Assembly (NCBI GenBank): GCA_948875265.1
Contig: CAQRYF010000010.1
Location: 3,393-37,411 of the forward strand
Length of the DNA stretch: 34,019 nt
Source: an uncultured Clostridia bacterium
Lineage (GTDB): Bacteria > Bacillota > Clostridia > TANB77 > CAG-508
Reading direction: 5' to 3'
Part shown: one piece after another, positions 16,991-23,419 of the stretch
Position numbering within the stretch: position 1 is the first letter of the stretch
How the letters are laid out: the number at the start of each line of letters is the position of its first letter
Position numbers and translations under genes: made by a program
Notes under the pieces: model-generated
Seen by the model: only the letters and a program-made list of their open reading frames with translations
Told to the model about the DNA's origin: nothing
The model's database searches: none

Positions 16991-18085
16991 TCACCTACTT
17001 TCTTTTAAATTATGTAATTTATTTTTGGTTTCTATTTCAAAGCTTGTCTGTCTTATTTCTAAATATCTTTTTGTATTGCTATATAAGTCTTGAAAGGCAT
17101 TTTCTATATTAATAATATTCTTTCTAGCTGAATACGATGTGATATTTCCTACGATATTAGGAAGTAATGTATCTGCGTCCATTTGTAGTTGTTTTTTTCT
17201 CTTTATTAGTCCTATCGTATTAAAATTATCGTAGGATTTTTGCACTTCAAGCCATTGTTCATTAATATTACATCTTTCTGTTCTAGTATTTGTTCTATCT
17301 ATTTTTACAAGCCATTCTTTTGTACAATATTCCCAAATATCTTTTAGACTTTTTTGTAAGTCTTCAATTGTTTTTATTTTAAATTCTCTTAAAAATTCAC
17401 TTTTTAATTCAAATTCTAAATTCCATACATTGTTAACATCTAAATTGTTTCTTTTCCATATATCGATAAACCATGATTTTGTTTTCGTTTCTTTTATTTC
17501 TAATGTTTTGTTATAAATTCTACAATAAATATTTTTGCCCTTTCTAGTTCCAAATGTAATTGAATTAATTTTTTTATGAGTATAATTTAAAACATTAATA
17601 CTATCTTTTTTAAATTTGCCTTTATAAGAAATCTCATAATTAGTAATATAATCAATATCCGATGTATGCATACATAAGTCTACTCTTGATATCTTGTTTT
17701 CTTTTATTTTTCCAAATGTTAATTCTATCCAATTACTAATTATCTTCCATGCTCTTTCTAATCCCATTGACCATAAATATTCTGCACTTATTCTTATTTG
17801 TATTGGCATAAAACTTTTTATTTTAGATTTAAATTGAGCAATCTTGACTTCATATCCCGAATTGTGTAAAATGTAAGCATAACCTCTAGTACCATTAGAA
17901 AGCAATTCGAACGGCATTTCATTAATGGTTACTAAATGTTTTGAATTAGCATTGCTAACTAGATTTAGCTTTGCTTTTTCTTTTTCCTTTTCTAAAAATT
18001 CTAATATTTTCATACAGCATTTTTCATAGTTATTAATATCTATTAATACATAAATTGTATCAATATTCGAAACTTTATTAATCAA
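16991..18085 (-). CDS. Rep_trans-family replication initiator / MobT-type relaxase
   Basis: A 364-residue protein of the Rep_trans (replication initiation factor) family, which includes the relaxases of Tn916 and ICEBs1-like elements and rolling-circle Rep proteins. Recognisable parts are NGTRGYAYILHNSGYEVKIA near residue 60, and the ISRVDLCMHTSD segment, which carries the conserved R-x-D metal/catalytic motif. SITFGTRKGKNIYCRIYNKTLEI then holds the tyrosine-rich catalytic region. It would nick a specific site in the element DNA, probably in the hairpin-rich region just upstream (18198-18278). GGAGGA six bases before TTG 18085 sets the start; the frame extends to another TTG at 18103 that would sit before that site. 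I cannot tell a plasmid-type Rep from a conjugative relaxase by sequence alone. Confidence 0.8.
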   Translation of the reverse strand: MINKVSNIDTIYVLIDINNYEKCCMKILEFLEKEKEKAKLNLVSNANSKHLVTINEMPFELLSNGTRGYAYILHNSGYEVKIAQFKSKIKSFMPIQIRISAEYLWSMGLERAWKIISNWIELTFGKIKENKISRVDLCMHTSDIDYITNYEISYKGKFKKDSINVLNYTHKKINSITFGTRKGKNIYCRIYNKTLEIKETKTKSWFIDIWKRNNLDVNNVWNLEFELKSEFLREFKIKTIEDLQKSLKDIWEYCTKEWLVKIDRTNTRTERCNINEQWLEVQKSYDNFNTIGLIKRKKQLQMDADTLLPNIVGNITSYSARKNIINIENAFQDLYSNTKRYLEIRQTSFEIETKNKLHNLKESR

Positions 18086-18197
18086 TAAAATTCCTCCTTT
18101 CAAATTTAAATTTTGGTGTTGTGAGGGCTACTAATAGTAAGGATAGCCCTAAATTAAATACTCTACTTTTCCTCCTTTCTCGCCACTTATTTTCACT

Positions 18198-18278
18198 AGG
18201 GGGCTTTGCACCCCCTCCTACGATAACTACTCAAACAGTTTGTAAAACAAACTGTAATGCTCGTTAATCGTACCCCCC
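18198..18278. other. Candidate origin of transfer or double-strand origin
   Basis: Three nested or adjacent inverted repeats: AGGGGG/CCCCCT around a seven-base loop (18198-18216); ACAGTTTGT/ACAAACTGT around AAA (18235-18255); and an outer pair TACGATAAC/GTTAATCGTA (18219-18227 with 18263-18272), followed by CCCCCC. Rep_trans-family relaxases act at GC-rich stem-loops of this kind next to their genes, as in ICEBs1 and Tn916. The nick site cannot be placed. Confidence 0.5.
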
Positions 18279-18334
18279 AACTTCTGGGTCTGTCTGGGCA
18301 TATATTAGGTATTCCTTTTAGGTAGTTAGCCCCA

Positions 18335-18363
18335 TTAATTCACTAATAAGATTAGTGAATTAA
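18335..18363. other. Perfect 13-bp inverted repeat
   Basis: TTAATTCACTAAT and its complement around AAG. It lies between divergent rep and repressor genes. It could be an operator for the repressor or part of the replication/transfer origin. There is no T run to suggest a terminator. Confidence 0.5.
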
Positions 18364-18426
18364 CAGTCATTTTGAGTGAATTTTATTCTTTCGTTTTTAT
18401 TTTGTCAATAGCTTTTACAAAATTTT

Positions 18427-18467
18427 CATGTGACATGATTTACAATTCATTTTTTATGTTTTATAAT
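18427..18467 (+). promoter_or_regulatory. Promoter and candidate operator of the element repressor
   Basis: TTTACA (18439-18444), 17-base spacer, TATAAT (18462-18467), 19 bases before the ATG. A palindrome TCATGTGACATGA (18426-18438) abuts the -35 box and could be an autoregulatory operator. Confidence 0.65.
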
Positions 18468-18486
18468 TAGCTTGAGGTGAATAAAA

Positions 18487-19248
18487 ATGCCATATACAAA
18501 ATTGTTAAATAATATAATTGCAGAAAGTAATTTAAGTTATAAATATATTGCCAATAAATGTACTGAAATGGGAACACCTATTGATCCTTCTTATATTAGT
18601 AAACTTCTTGCTGGAAAACACAAAGTACCATCTGAAAAGATTTCTCGTGCTATTGCTAAAGTTTGTGGTTATGATGAAAGACATCTTGTAATAGAAGGAT
18701 ATTTAGATACTGCACCAAAAGAAATTAAGGATATTTTATACAATTTACAAAAACTAACCGCTTTATCTAGTATAAATTTTATTAGTAATATAGACAAACC
18801 AGAAATTATACAAACTGTAACAGATACTTTAAATTCTGAACCTATTTCTAATTTTCTTATTGATTTATTAGACACTCAAGAAAATTCTATTTTAGATTTT
18901 GAAAACGGCAATATAAAAATATCTTCTAAATTAGATAACTTGGAAGATTTAGAAAATTTTACTATGACTTTAAAAGAACCCGTTTCTTTTACTATTGAAA
19001 CGAATGATATGAACCCAATTATCCCTAAAAATTCAAAAATATTAATAGAAATACAAAGCAAATATAAAAATGGAGATATCATTGCGTTTAAAGATAAAAA
19101 TAACACTATTAATGCTAGATATTATTTAATAGCTGATAATACTATAGTTTTAACAGCTATTGATAAAAAAACTAAACCTATTATATTAGATAATAAAAAT
19201 ATAAAAATTTTAGGAAAAGTAAAAAAAGTAATTACAGAAATTCAATAA
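18487..19248 (+). CDS. XRE-type repressor with degenerate S24/LexA-like C-terminal domain
   Basis: A 253-residue regulator, probably the master repressor of the element. The N-terminal part (about 1-70) is a helix-turn-helix domain (YKYIANKC...DPSYISKLLAGKHKVPSEKISRAIAKVCG). A linker follows, then a C-terminal LexA/CI-like fold (about 160-253). In active S24 peptidases the motif is GDSMEP with a catalytic Ser; here it reads TNDMNP, with Asp174 in place of Ser. The general-base Lys that normally precedes an Arg is missing as well (NARYY). Self-cleavage is therefore unlikely, and the domain may serve for dimerisation or ligand sensing. TTGAGGTG precedes the ATG. It is transcribed divergently from rep-xis-int, the classic layout for a lysogeny-type switch. 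Confidence 0.8.
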   Translation: MPYTKLLNNIIAESNLSYKYIANKCTEMGTPIDPSYISKLLAGKHKVPSEKISRAIAKVCGYDERHLVIEGYLDTAPKEIKDILYNLQKLTALSSINFISNIDKPEIIQTVTDTLNSEPISNFLIDLLDTQENSILDFENGNIKISSKLDNLEDLENFTMTLKEPVSFTIETNDMNPIIPKNSKILIEIQSKYKNGDIIAFKDKNNTINARYYLIADNTIVLTAIDKKTKPIILDNKNIKILGKVKKVITEIQ

Positions 19249-19254
19249 TATAAA

Positions 19255-19304
19255 TCCCCTAGCCACCTTCGGACATCTAATGTTCCGAAGAGTGGCATAG
19301 GGGA
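19255..19304. other. Long GC-rich hairpin downstream of the repressor
   Basis: A long interrupted stem (CCCCTA, CCAC, TTCGGA paired with TCCGAA, GTGG, TAGGGG) around a CATCTAATG loop. It lacks a T run on either strand. It may be an unusual terminator between convergent genes or a structured RNA. Confidence 0.55.
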
Positions 19305-19374
19305 AATTAGTTATTTATTATTATAAATCTTAACTTATAATTTATTTATTAATATCCAAAATTGAAATAGCAAA

Positions 19375-19623
19375 TTAAAGTTCTTTGGACATTTCTTCTA
19401 AAGATATTTCTTGTTTTGTCTTTTTATTATATATTTTAAATTCAAATCCACAAATATCTGCATATTTTACAATTGTTGAAAAATCTGGTTGACTATTTCC
19501 TCTCTCATAACTTGAAATCGTTGTATCATATAGTGACAACATTTCCCCTATATTTTTCTGTGATAGTTTTGTATTTATATTTCTCATATTTTTTAATATA
19601 TTTCCTATTTTTATTTTTTCCAT
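19375..19623 (-). CDS. Small XRE-family transcriptional regulator
   Basis: An 82-residue single-domain helix-turn-helix protein: IGNILKNMRNINTKLSQKNIGEMLSLYDTTISSYERGNSQPDFSTIVKYADICG is the classic XRE core, followed by a short tail. ATG 19623 is preferred because TAGGAAA lies seven bases before it; an in-frame start at 19650 has no site. It points away from the repressor's direction and lies between it and a second small regulator. Target unknown; it may control excision or cargo expression. Confidence 0.8.
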   Translation of the reverse strand: MEKIKIGNILKNMRNINTKLSQKNIGEMLSLYDTTISSYERGNSQPDFSTIVKYADICGFEFKIYNKKTKQEISLEEMSKEL

Positions 19624-19682
19624 ATTATTTCCTACCTTTCTGACTATCATTTAATTATTTCAAAAAAGTAAAAAAATTTCAT

Positions 19683-19725
19683 AAAATCGCATAAAACTTG
19701 CGATTTTGTTTTTTTATGATATAAT
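19683..19725 (+). promoter_or_regulatory. Inverted repeat and plus-strand promoter-like sequence
   Basis: AAAATCGC / GCGATTTT around nine bases (19683-19707), overlapping TTGCGA, 16-base spacer, TATAAT (19698-19725) on the plus strand. The hairpin also precedes T runs and could terminate the 80-residue HTH gene. A transcript from this promoter would run antisense to that gene, with no clear gene of its own. Confidence 0.35.
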
Positions 19726-19773
19726 ATGTATGATGAATACAGAAGAAAATAAGAAAAGAAAGAAAATTTTCTA

Positions 19774-20016
19774 TTATTTTTCTTCCTTTTCAATGGTAAT
19801 TTTTAATCCATGTACATTAGCAATTTGAATTAAAGTTTTAACATCATAATTTCTAGCACCCAATTCAAATGCTTGTATTCCTTTTTCACTACGATGTATC
19901 GTCTTTCCGAATTCCTTTTGAGTTAATTCTGTCCATTCTCTTATTACTCGAATTATCTCTTTAGGTGCATAATCATTTGCTATTATTTTCACTATATCAC
20001 CTTCACTTATCTTCAT
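19774..20016 (-). CDS. Small helix-turn-helix regulator
   Basis: An 80-residue protein. After a short head (MKISEGDIVKIIANDYAPKE) it has an XRE-type helix-turn-helix: IIRVIREWTELTQKEFGKTIHRSEKGIQAFELGARNYDVKTLIQIANVHG. This arrangement is common in small regulators near element cargo genes and resembles antitoxin-like HTH proteins, but no toxin partner is adjacent. A weak GGTGA-like site precedes the ATG. It is transcribed away from the two plus-strand cargo genes, with a 116-base gap between them. Confidence 0.7.
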   Translation of the reverse strand: MKISEGDIVKIIANDYAPKEIIRVIREWTELTQKEFGKTIHRSEKGIQAFELGARNYDVKTLIQIANVHGLKITIEKEEK

Positions 20017-20132
20017 ATAGTATGTGTAATTATATAGTAAATATTATTTTTTAGTTTAAAACACCTACAATTCGTATGTGTGACGATTATCATTTCTTCT
20101 TATTTGTCAATTTAAAACAAAGGAGGATTTAT

Positions 20133-20342
20133 ATGAATAAGTTTAAAAAATTGTTACTTATCTTTGTCTTTTCTATTATTGATATGTTTATTGCTTTTGT
20201 TATTACTCATTTATTAGTAACTACGAATATTGTTACTTCTAAAAATTATACCTTTTCAATTAGTAATATTACATTAGAATTTATATTATTTGTAACATTA
20301 CTTTTTATAATAAATGTATTTTTACAAATATTTTACAAATAA
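20133..20342 (+). CDS. Small membrane protein (two helices), element cargo
   Basis: A 69-residue hydrophobic protein with membrane helices at about residues 6-30 and 48-67 and a short polar loop (TSKNYTFSISN). ATG 20133 is fixed by AAAGGAGGA; the longer in-frame reading from 20076 has no site and no homology-like pattern. It is followed after 20 bases by the next gene, probably in one transcript. I do not recognise the family. Confidence 0.6.
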   Translation: MNKFKKLLLIFVFSIIDMFIAFVITHLLVTTNIVTSKNYTFSISNITLEFILFVTLLFIINVFLQIFYK

Positions 20343-20362
20343 ATTTAAGGAGGAATATAAAA

Positions 20363-20647
20363 ATGAAAGAATACTTTTCTTCATTAGATACACATTATAA
20401 TGACTTTATTGAAAATCGATTAAATGTATTATCTAAACAAATAGACCCTAAAAATGCTGAATATAAAAATAAAAGAAAATGTGCAGATGAACTTTTTAAT
20501 ACACTTTTAAATTCTTTGCCAAAAAATAATAAAGATAAATTAAGTGTTCTTATAGATATATATTATGATATAGCTACTTTTGACTTACATAAAGTTTATA
20601 CTTTAGGTTTTATGGACGCTTGCCAAATAAGAAAAAAATATGAATAA
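20363..20647 (+). CDS. Small hypothetical protein, DUF6809-like
   Basis: A 94-residue soluble, mostly helical protein (MKEYFSSLDTHYNDFIENRL...). The pattern of a short N-terminal helix, then CADELFNTLLNSL, LIDIYYDIATFD and a final YTLGFMDACQI resembles small DUF6809-type proteins found on clostridial mobile elements, which I recall only loosely. AAGGAGGA precedes the ATG. It is the last gene before the right end and is followed at once by a strong terminator. Function unknown. Confidence 0.6.
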   Translation: MKEYFSSLDTHYNDFIENRLNVLSKQIDPKNAEYKNKRKCADELFNTLLNSLPKNNKDKLSVLIDIYYDIATFDLHKVYTLGFMDACQIRKKYE

Positions 20648-20650
20648 AAC

Positions 20651-20676
20651 AAAAACTAGGTTTTCCTAGTTTTTTT
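20651..20676 (+). terminator. Rho-independent terminator at the right end of the element
   Basis: AAAACTAGG / CCTAGTTTT around TTTT, followed by a T run on the plus strand, four bases after the last cargo gene's stop codon. Confidence 0.9.
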
Positions 20677-20694
20677 GTCAACCATTTGTCAACT
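20674..20694. repeat. Right arm-type repeats (candidate integrase arm sites)
   Basis: Two copies of TTTGTCAAC with an 11-base period (GTCAACC at 20677, GTCAACT at 20688), matching the left-end pair at 15587-15612 in the same orientation. They lie about 130 bases inside the right attachment site, a typical arm-site distance. Confidence 0.55.
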
Positions 20695-20823
20695 GCATAA
20701 AAAAACATCACTAAATATTTAATAATATCTAGTGATACATAATAAACTTAAAAGCATTTATATTTCAATATTTAAACTTATTTATTGTTACTTAAAAATA
20801 TTTGGTGGACTACTTTTGTATTA

Positions 20824-20854
20824 GCCATAAACCAACTCGACCACCTCTCCATAT
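20824..20854. repeat. Attachment site, right end (31-bp direct repeat; tRNA 5' fragment)
   Basis: An exact copy of the first 27 bases of tRNA-Ser(UGA) plus ATAT. It lacks the rest of the tRNA, so it is not a gene. It joins the right end of the element to the left end of the relic. Confidence 0.85.
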
Positions 20855-20882
20855 CTTAGACAAATGCCTAGCGACAGTATTT

Positions 20883-20911
20883 ATATTAGCATTTTTATAG
20901 ACATTTGTCAA
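20883..20911 (-). promoter_or_regulatory. Outward promoter in the relic element
   Basis: Minus-strand TTGACA, 17-base spacer, TAATAT, at the same place relative to the attachment site as the promoter that drives tRNA-Ser(UGA). It now reads into the orphan tRNA 5' fragment and the right end of the intact element. Confidence 0.65.
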
Positions 20912-20936
20912 TAGTAATTTTATATTTTTTATTATT

Positions 20937-20961
20937 TTAGTCACCATTTGGTCACCACTTA
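20937..20961. repeat. Arm-type repeats of the relic element
   Basis: Two GTCACC units with an 11-base period (about 20940 and 20951). They stand where the intact element has two GTCAACC units. Both units differ from the intact element in the same way, which suggests a different arm-site specificity. Confidence 0.45.
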
Positions 20962-21060
20962 ATTTATTTTAATTAATTTTTCAAACATATCGGCAGCTTC
21001 TTTGTCTGCTTCTTCATATAAATGTGAATATAAATCCATTGTTATTCCAATATTACTATG
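20959..21060 (-). pseudogene. Integrase gene remnant (C-terminal 33 codons)
   Basis: The minus-strand reading HSNIGITMDLYSHLYEEADK, then EAADMFEKLIKIN and a stop, closely matches the last 33 residues of the intact integrase. It includes the nucleophile tyrosine. There is no start and nothing upstream: the match ends at 21060. It is a deletion remnant of a second element's integrase. Confidence 0.85.
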
Positions 21061-21077
21061 CTCTTTTCCTAATTTAA

Positions 21078-21593
21078 TTATTTAACTTTATAAACATCTT
21101 CTGTTTCCATTGCCTTTTTTATAGCTTCCCTTTCTTCTTCTGAAATTGTGTAAGAAGATTCTCCATTATTAACTGGCTTTGCATAAATATTAGACATCTC
21201 TCTAGAATATATGCCATTTAAAACAACACCATTATTATTTTCATCTAATAAAGCTAATGCAAAACTCAAATCACTTCCAGTATCTTTAAAAGCATTATAT
21301 CTAACTATACCAACCTTCTTAATACATTTTGTTAAATCTTGTTGTATCATCTTTGTATAATTCAATATTTCTGCATTTTGCTTCTCGACTCTTTCTACTC
21401 TATACATATAGTTTTCTAAATCTTCTTCTATATTGTTTCCATTTCCTAATTTGTTTATAAATATTCTATACTTTTTATTTATACTAGAAAATTTTATCAT
21501 CATTAAAATAAACCCTATTGCTAATAAAATTGTTATACTTGATAAAACTATTAAAAATGTATTACTTTCTATAATGTTAAATATATTTTCCAT
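21078..21593 (-). CDS. DUF4446 family protein
   Basis: A 171-residue protein with one N-terminal membrane helix (about 12-33), a coiled-coil stretch (about 55-92, NIEEDLENYMYRVERVEKQNAEI) and a conserved C-terminal domain (KCIKKVGIVRYNAFKDTGSDLSFALALLDENNNGVVLNGIYSRE). This is the DUF4446 pattern, commonly found next to parB in Clostridia. Function unknown. It starts 18 bases after parB and is likely co-transcribed with parA-parB. The relic element lies 17 bases past its stop codon, so its native terminator has been lost or replaced. Confidence 0.85.
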   Translation of the reverse strand: MENIFNIIESNTFLIVLSSITILLAIGFILMMIKFSSINKKYRIFINKLGNGNNIEEDLENYMYRVERVEKQNAEILNYTKMIQQDLTKCIKKVGIVRYNAFKDTGSDLSFALALLDENNNGVVLNGIYSREMSNIYAKPVNNGESSYTISEEEREAIKKAMETEDVYKVK

Positions 21594-21611
21594 TTCACCA
21601 ACTCTTTTCTT

Positions 21612-22451
21612 TTATTTAATTAAACCTAAAATTCTTTCCAAGTCATCATTTGATGTATATTCAATAACAATTTTTCCTCTTCTTTTTCCTGCATCTAATC
21701 TAACTTTTGTTCCAAAAAATCCTTGGAATGTATCTTCTATACTTTTATATAATATATGATTTCTTTGTTGTTCTTCTTTTGTTTCCTTTATTTTTGCTTT
21801 CTTTTCTACTTGCCTAACAGTTGCTCCTCTTTCTAACATTTGTATTGCTGTTTGATACTGTTTTTCTGGATCTGTTATTGCAAGTAATGCTTTACAATGT
21901 CCTTCACTCAGTTTTCCCTCTTTTGCCATTTCTAAAACTCTAGGCTCCAAATTTAAAATTCTTACCCAGTTTGCTATTGTACTTCTTCCCTTTCCTAACT
22001 TTTTAGCAACTTCTTCTTGTGACAATTCATAATTATCTATTAAAGTCTTTATACCTAATGCTTTTTCATAAGGATTTAAATCCTCTCTTTGCATATTTTC
22101 AATTAAAGATATCTCTGAATTTACTCTCTCGTCATCCTCTCTTATTATAGCTGGAATTTCCGTAAGACCTGCTAATTTAGAAGCTCTCCATCTTCTTTCT
22201 CCTGCTATAATACTATAATATCCATCTTTTTTAGTTACAACAATTGGTTGTATTAATCCATATTCTTTAATAGATTCTGATAATTCTTCTAATGCTTCTT
22301 GATCAAATCTTTTTCTAGGTTGATCTCTATTAGGTTCTACTTCTGTTATTTTTAAATTTTTCAATTTATCATTTTCTTGCATTTCTTCTTCCTGTGGTAC
22401 TGGTCCAAACAAAGCATCTAATCCTTTTCCTAATCCTGTCATTTTTGCCAT
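21612..22451 (-). CDS. parB: Chromosome partitioning protein ParB (Spo0J)
   Basis: A 279-residue CTP-dependent DNA clamp that loads at parS sites near the origin, spreads, and recruits SMC. The N-terminal ParB domain (about 30-125) contains the IIAGERRWRA motif, followed by the DNA-binding helix-turn-helix (SQEEVAKKLGKGRSTIANWVRIL). The C-terminus holds a dimerisation domain. The start MAKMTGLGKGLDALFG is the usual Spo0J head. It is encoded directly downstream of parA, with a 19-base gap. I did not find a full parS consensus in the window. Confidence 0.95.
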   Translation of the reverse strand: MAKMTGLGKGLDALFGPVPQEEEMQENDKLKNLKITEVEPNRDQPRKRFDQEALEELSESIKEYGLIQPIVVTKKDGYYSIIAGERRWRASKLAGLTEIPAIIREDDERVNSEISLIENMQREDLNPYEKALGIKTLIDNYELSQEEVAKKLGKGRSTIANWVRILNLEPRVLEMAKEGKLSEGHCKALLAITDPEKQYQTAIQMLERGATVRQVEKKAKIKETKEEQQRNHILYKSIEDTFQGFFGTKVRLDAGKRRGKIVIEYTSNDDLERILGLIK

Positions 22452-22470
22452 TTTATATCACTCCTCTTTT

Positions 22471-23259
22471 TTACATCATATGTTTTGCCTTTTTCTCTTC
22501 TTCATTTATCTTCAAAAATTCCTTTGCAAATTTAGTATAGCTTTTTGCACCTTTTGAACGAGAATCATATTCTGTTATAGGCATTCCGTAACTTGGCGCT
22601 TCACTTAATCTTACATTTCTTGGTATAACTGTTTTATATACTTTATTATCAAAATATTTCTTTACTTCTTTTACTACTTGATTAGAAAGGTTCGTCCTTG
22701 CATCATACATTGTAAGCAACGCACCTTCTATTTGTATATTTTTATTCAAATGTTTCTTTACTAAATTTACAGTATTTAATAATTGTCCTAATCCCTCTAA
22801 GGCAAAATATTCACATTGCACTGGTATTAATACACTATCAGAAGCTGTAAAAGAATTTAATGTTACTAATCCAAGCGATGGAGGACAATCTATTAAAATA
22901 TAATCAAACTTTTCTTTTATTTCATCTAATTTTTCCTTTAATCTTTGTTCTCTTGACATCATTGATACCAATTCAACCTCTGCCCCTGCTAAATTCATAT
23001 TAGATGGACAAACTTTTAAATTTTTTATCATTGTATCTTGCATAGCCTCATCCATTCCAGTATCATTTACTAAAATATCATAAGTAGAAGCTTCCACTTC
23101 CTTTTCCACTCCTAAACCACTTGTTGCGTTACCTTGAGGATCAGCATCTATTAAAAGTACCTTTTTCCCCCTTTTAGCCAATATTGTGCCAAGATTCACT
23201 GTTGTAGTTGTTTTTCCTACTCCACCTTTTTGATTTGCTACTGATATTACTTTTCCCAC
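22471..23259 (-). CDS. parA: Chromosome partitioning ATPase ParA (Soj)
   Basis: A 262-residue ParA/MinD-type ATPase that works with ParB in origin segregation and in control of DnaA. The deviant Walker A is KGGVGKTT (about 11-18) and Walker A' is LIDADPQGNA; Walker B is ILIDCPPSLG. The start is GTG at 23259, giving MGKVISVANQKGG, the usual ParA head. GGAGG lies eight bases upstream of the GTG, inside a longer reading that begins at ATG 23274. That ATG has no ribosome binding site. It heads the parA-parB-DUF4446 group. Confidence 0.95.
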   Translation of the reverse strand: MGKVISVANQKGGVGKTTTTVNLGTILAKRGKKVLLIDADPQGNATSGLGVEKEVEASTYDILVNDTGMDEAMQDTMIKNLKVCPSNMNLAGAEVELVSMMSREQRLKEKLDEIKEKFDYILIDCPPSLGLVTLNSFTASDSVLIPVQCEYFALEGLGQLLNTVNLVKKHLNKNIQIEGALLTMYDARTNLSNQVVKEVKKYFDNKVYKTVIPRNVRLSEAPSYGMPITEYDSRSKGAKSYTKFAKEFLKINEEEKKAKHMM

Positions 23260-23335
23260 TTTTCTTGCCTCCATTTTTAGTTAACATTTATTTATAAGTC
23301 ACTGTAATTATACACTATAATAATATAAAAATATC

Positions 23336-23378
23336 AAAAAAAAGTCAATAAAATTTGATAAATTTATCGACTTTTTTT
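23336..23378 (-). terminator. Terminator after rsmG
   Basis: On the minus strand AAAAAAGTCGATAAA pairs with TTTATTGACTTTTTT (one G-U pair) and ends in a T run. It separates rsmG from parA. Confidence 0.8.
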
Positions 23379-23381
23379 CAC

Positions 23382-23394
23382 TTTGGGGTCGGGT
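23382..23394 (+). repeat. 13-bp repeat copy A (TTTGGGGTCGGGT)
   Basis: A GC-rich 13-mer in very AT-rich surroundings, present again in inverted orientation at 26408-26420. Such motifs occur as dispersed REP-like sequences in Firmicutes genomes. Confidence 0.5.
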
Positions 23395-23419
23395 CTTAAA
23401 ATGTGAATTTATAATATTT

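Larger units (their letters stand above)
18104..18486. other. Regulatory and origin-like region between rep and repressor
   Basis: No gene is visible in these 383 bases. It holds a stem AGGGCTA/TAGCCCT (18124-18150), the nested GC-rich hairpins of the candidate oriT, a perfect 13-bp palindromic stem (18335-18363), a small 11-13 bp palindrome and the repressor promoter. GC content is clearly higher than in the surroundings between about 18190 and 18300. Confidence 0.7.
20855..21060. mobile_element. Relic left end of a second, related integrative element
   Basis: This stretch runs parallel to 15508-15710: an outward promoter, a pair of 11-base-spaced arm-type repeats and the 3' end of an integrase gene, in the same order and orientation. 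Homology stops sharply at 21060, 17 bases before the stop codon of the DUF4446 gene. The rest of the second element has been lost by deletion. Confidence 0.8.

Noticed and set aside
19683..19707. A CRISPR or riboswitch-like reading of the AAAATCGC/GCGATTTT repeat.
   Set aside because: It is a single inverted repeat without spacers or a conserved aptamer pattern. No CRISPR array was seen anywhere in the window.
20076..20132. A longer start for the small membrane protein gene.
   Set aside because: AAAGGAGGA sits just before ATG 20133 and nothing precedes 20076, so the short form is preferred.
20824..20850. A possible third tRNA gene, because it matches the start of tRNA-Ser(UGA).
   Set aside because: Only the first 27 bases are present. 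There is no anticodon arm, variable arm, T arm or acceptor 3' strand. It is the attachment-site duplicate.
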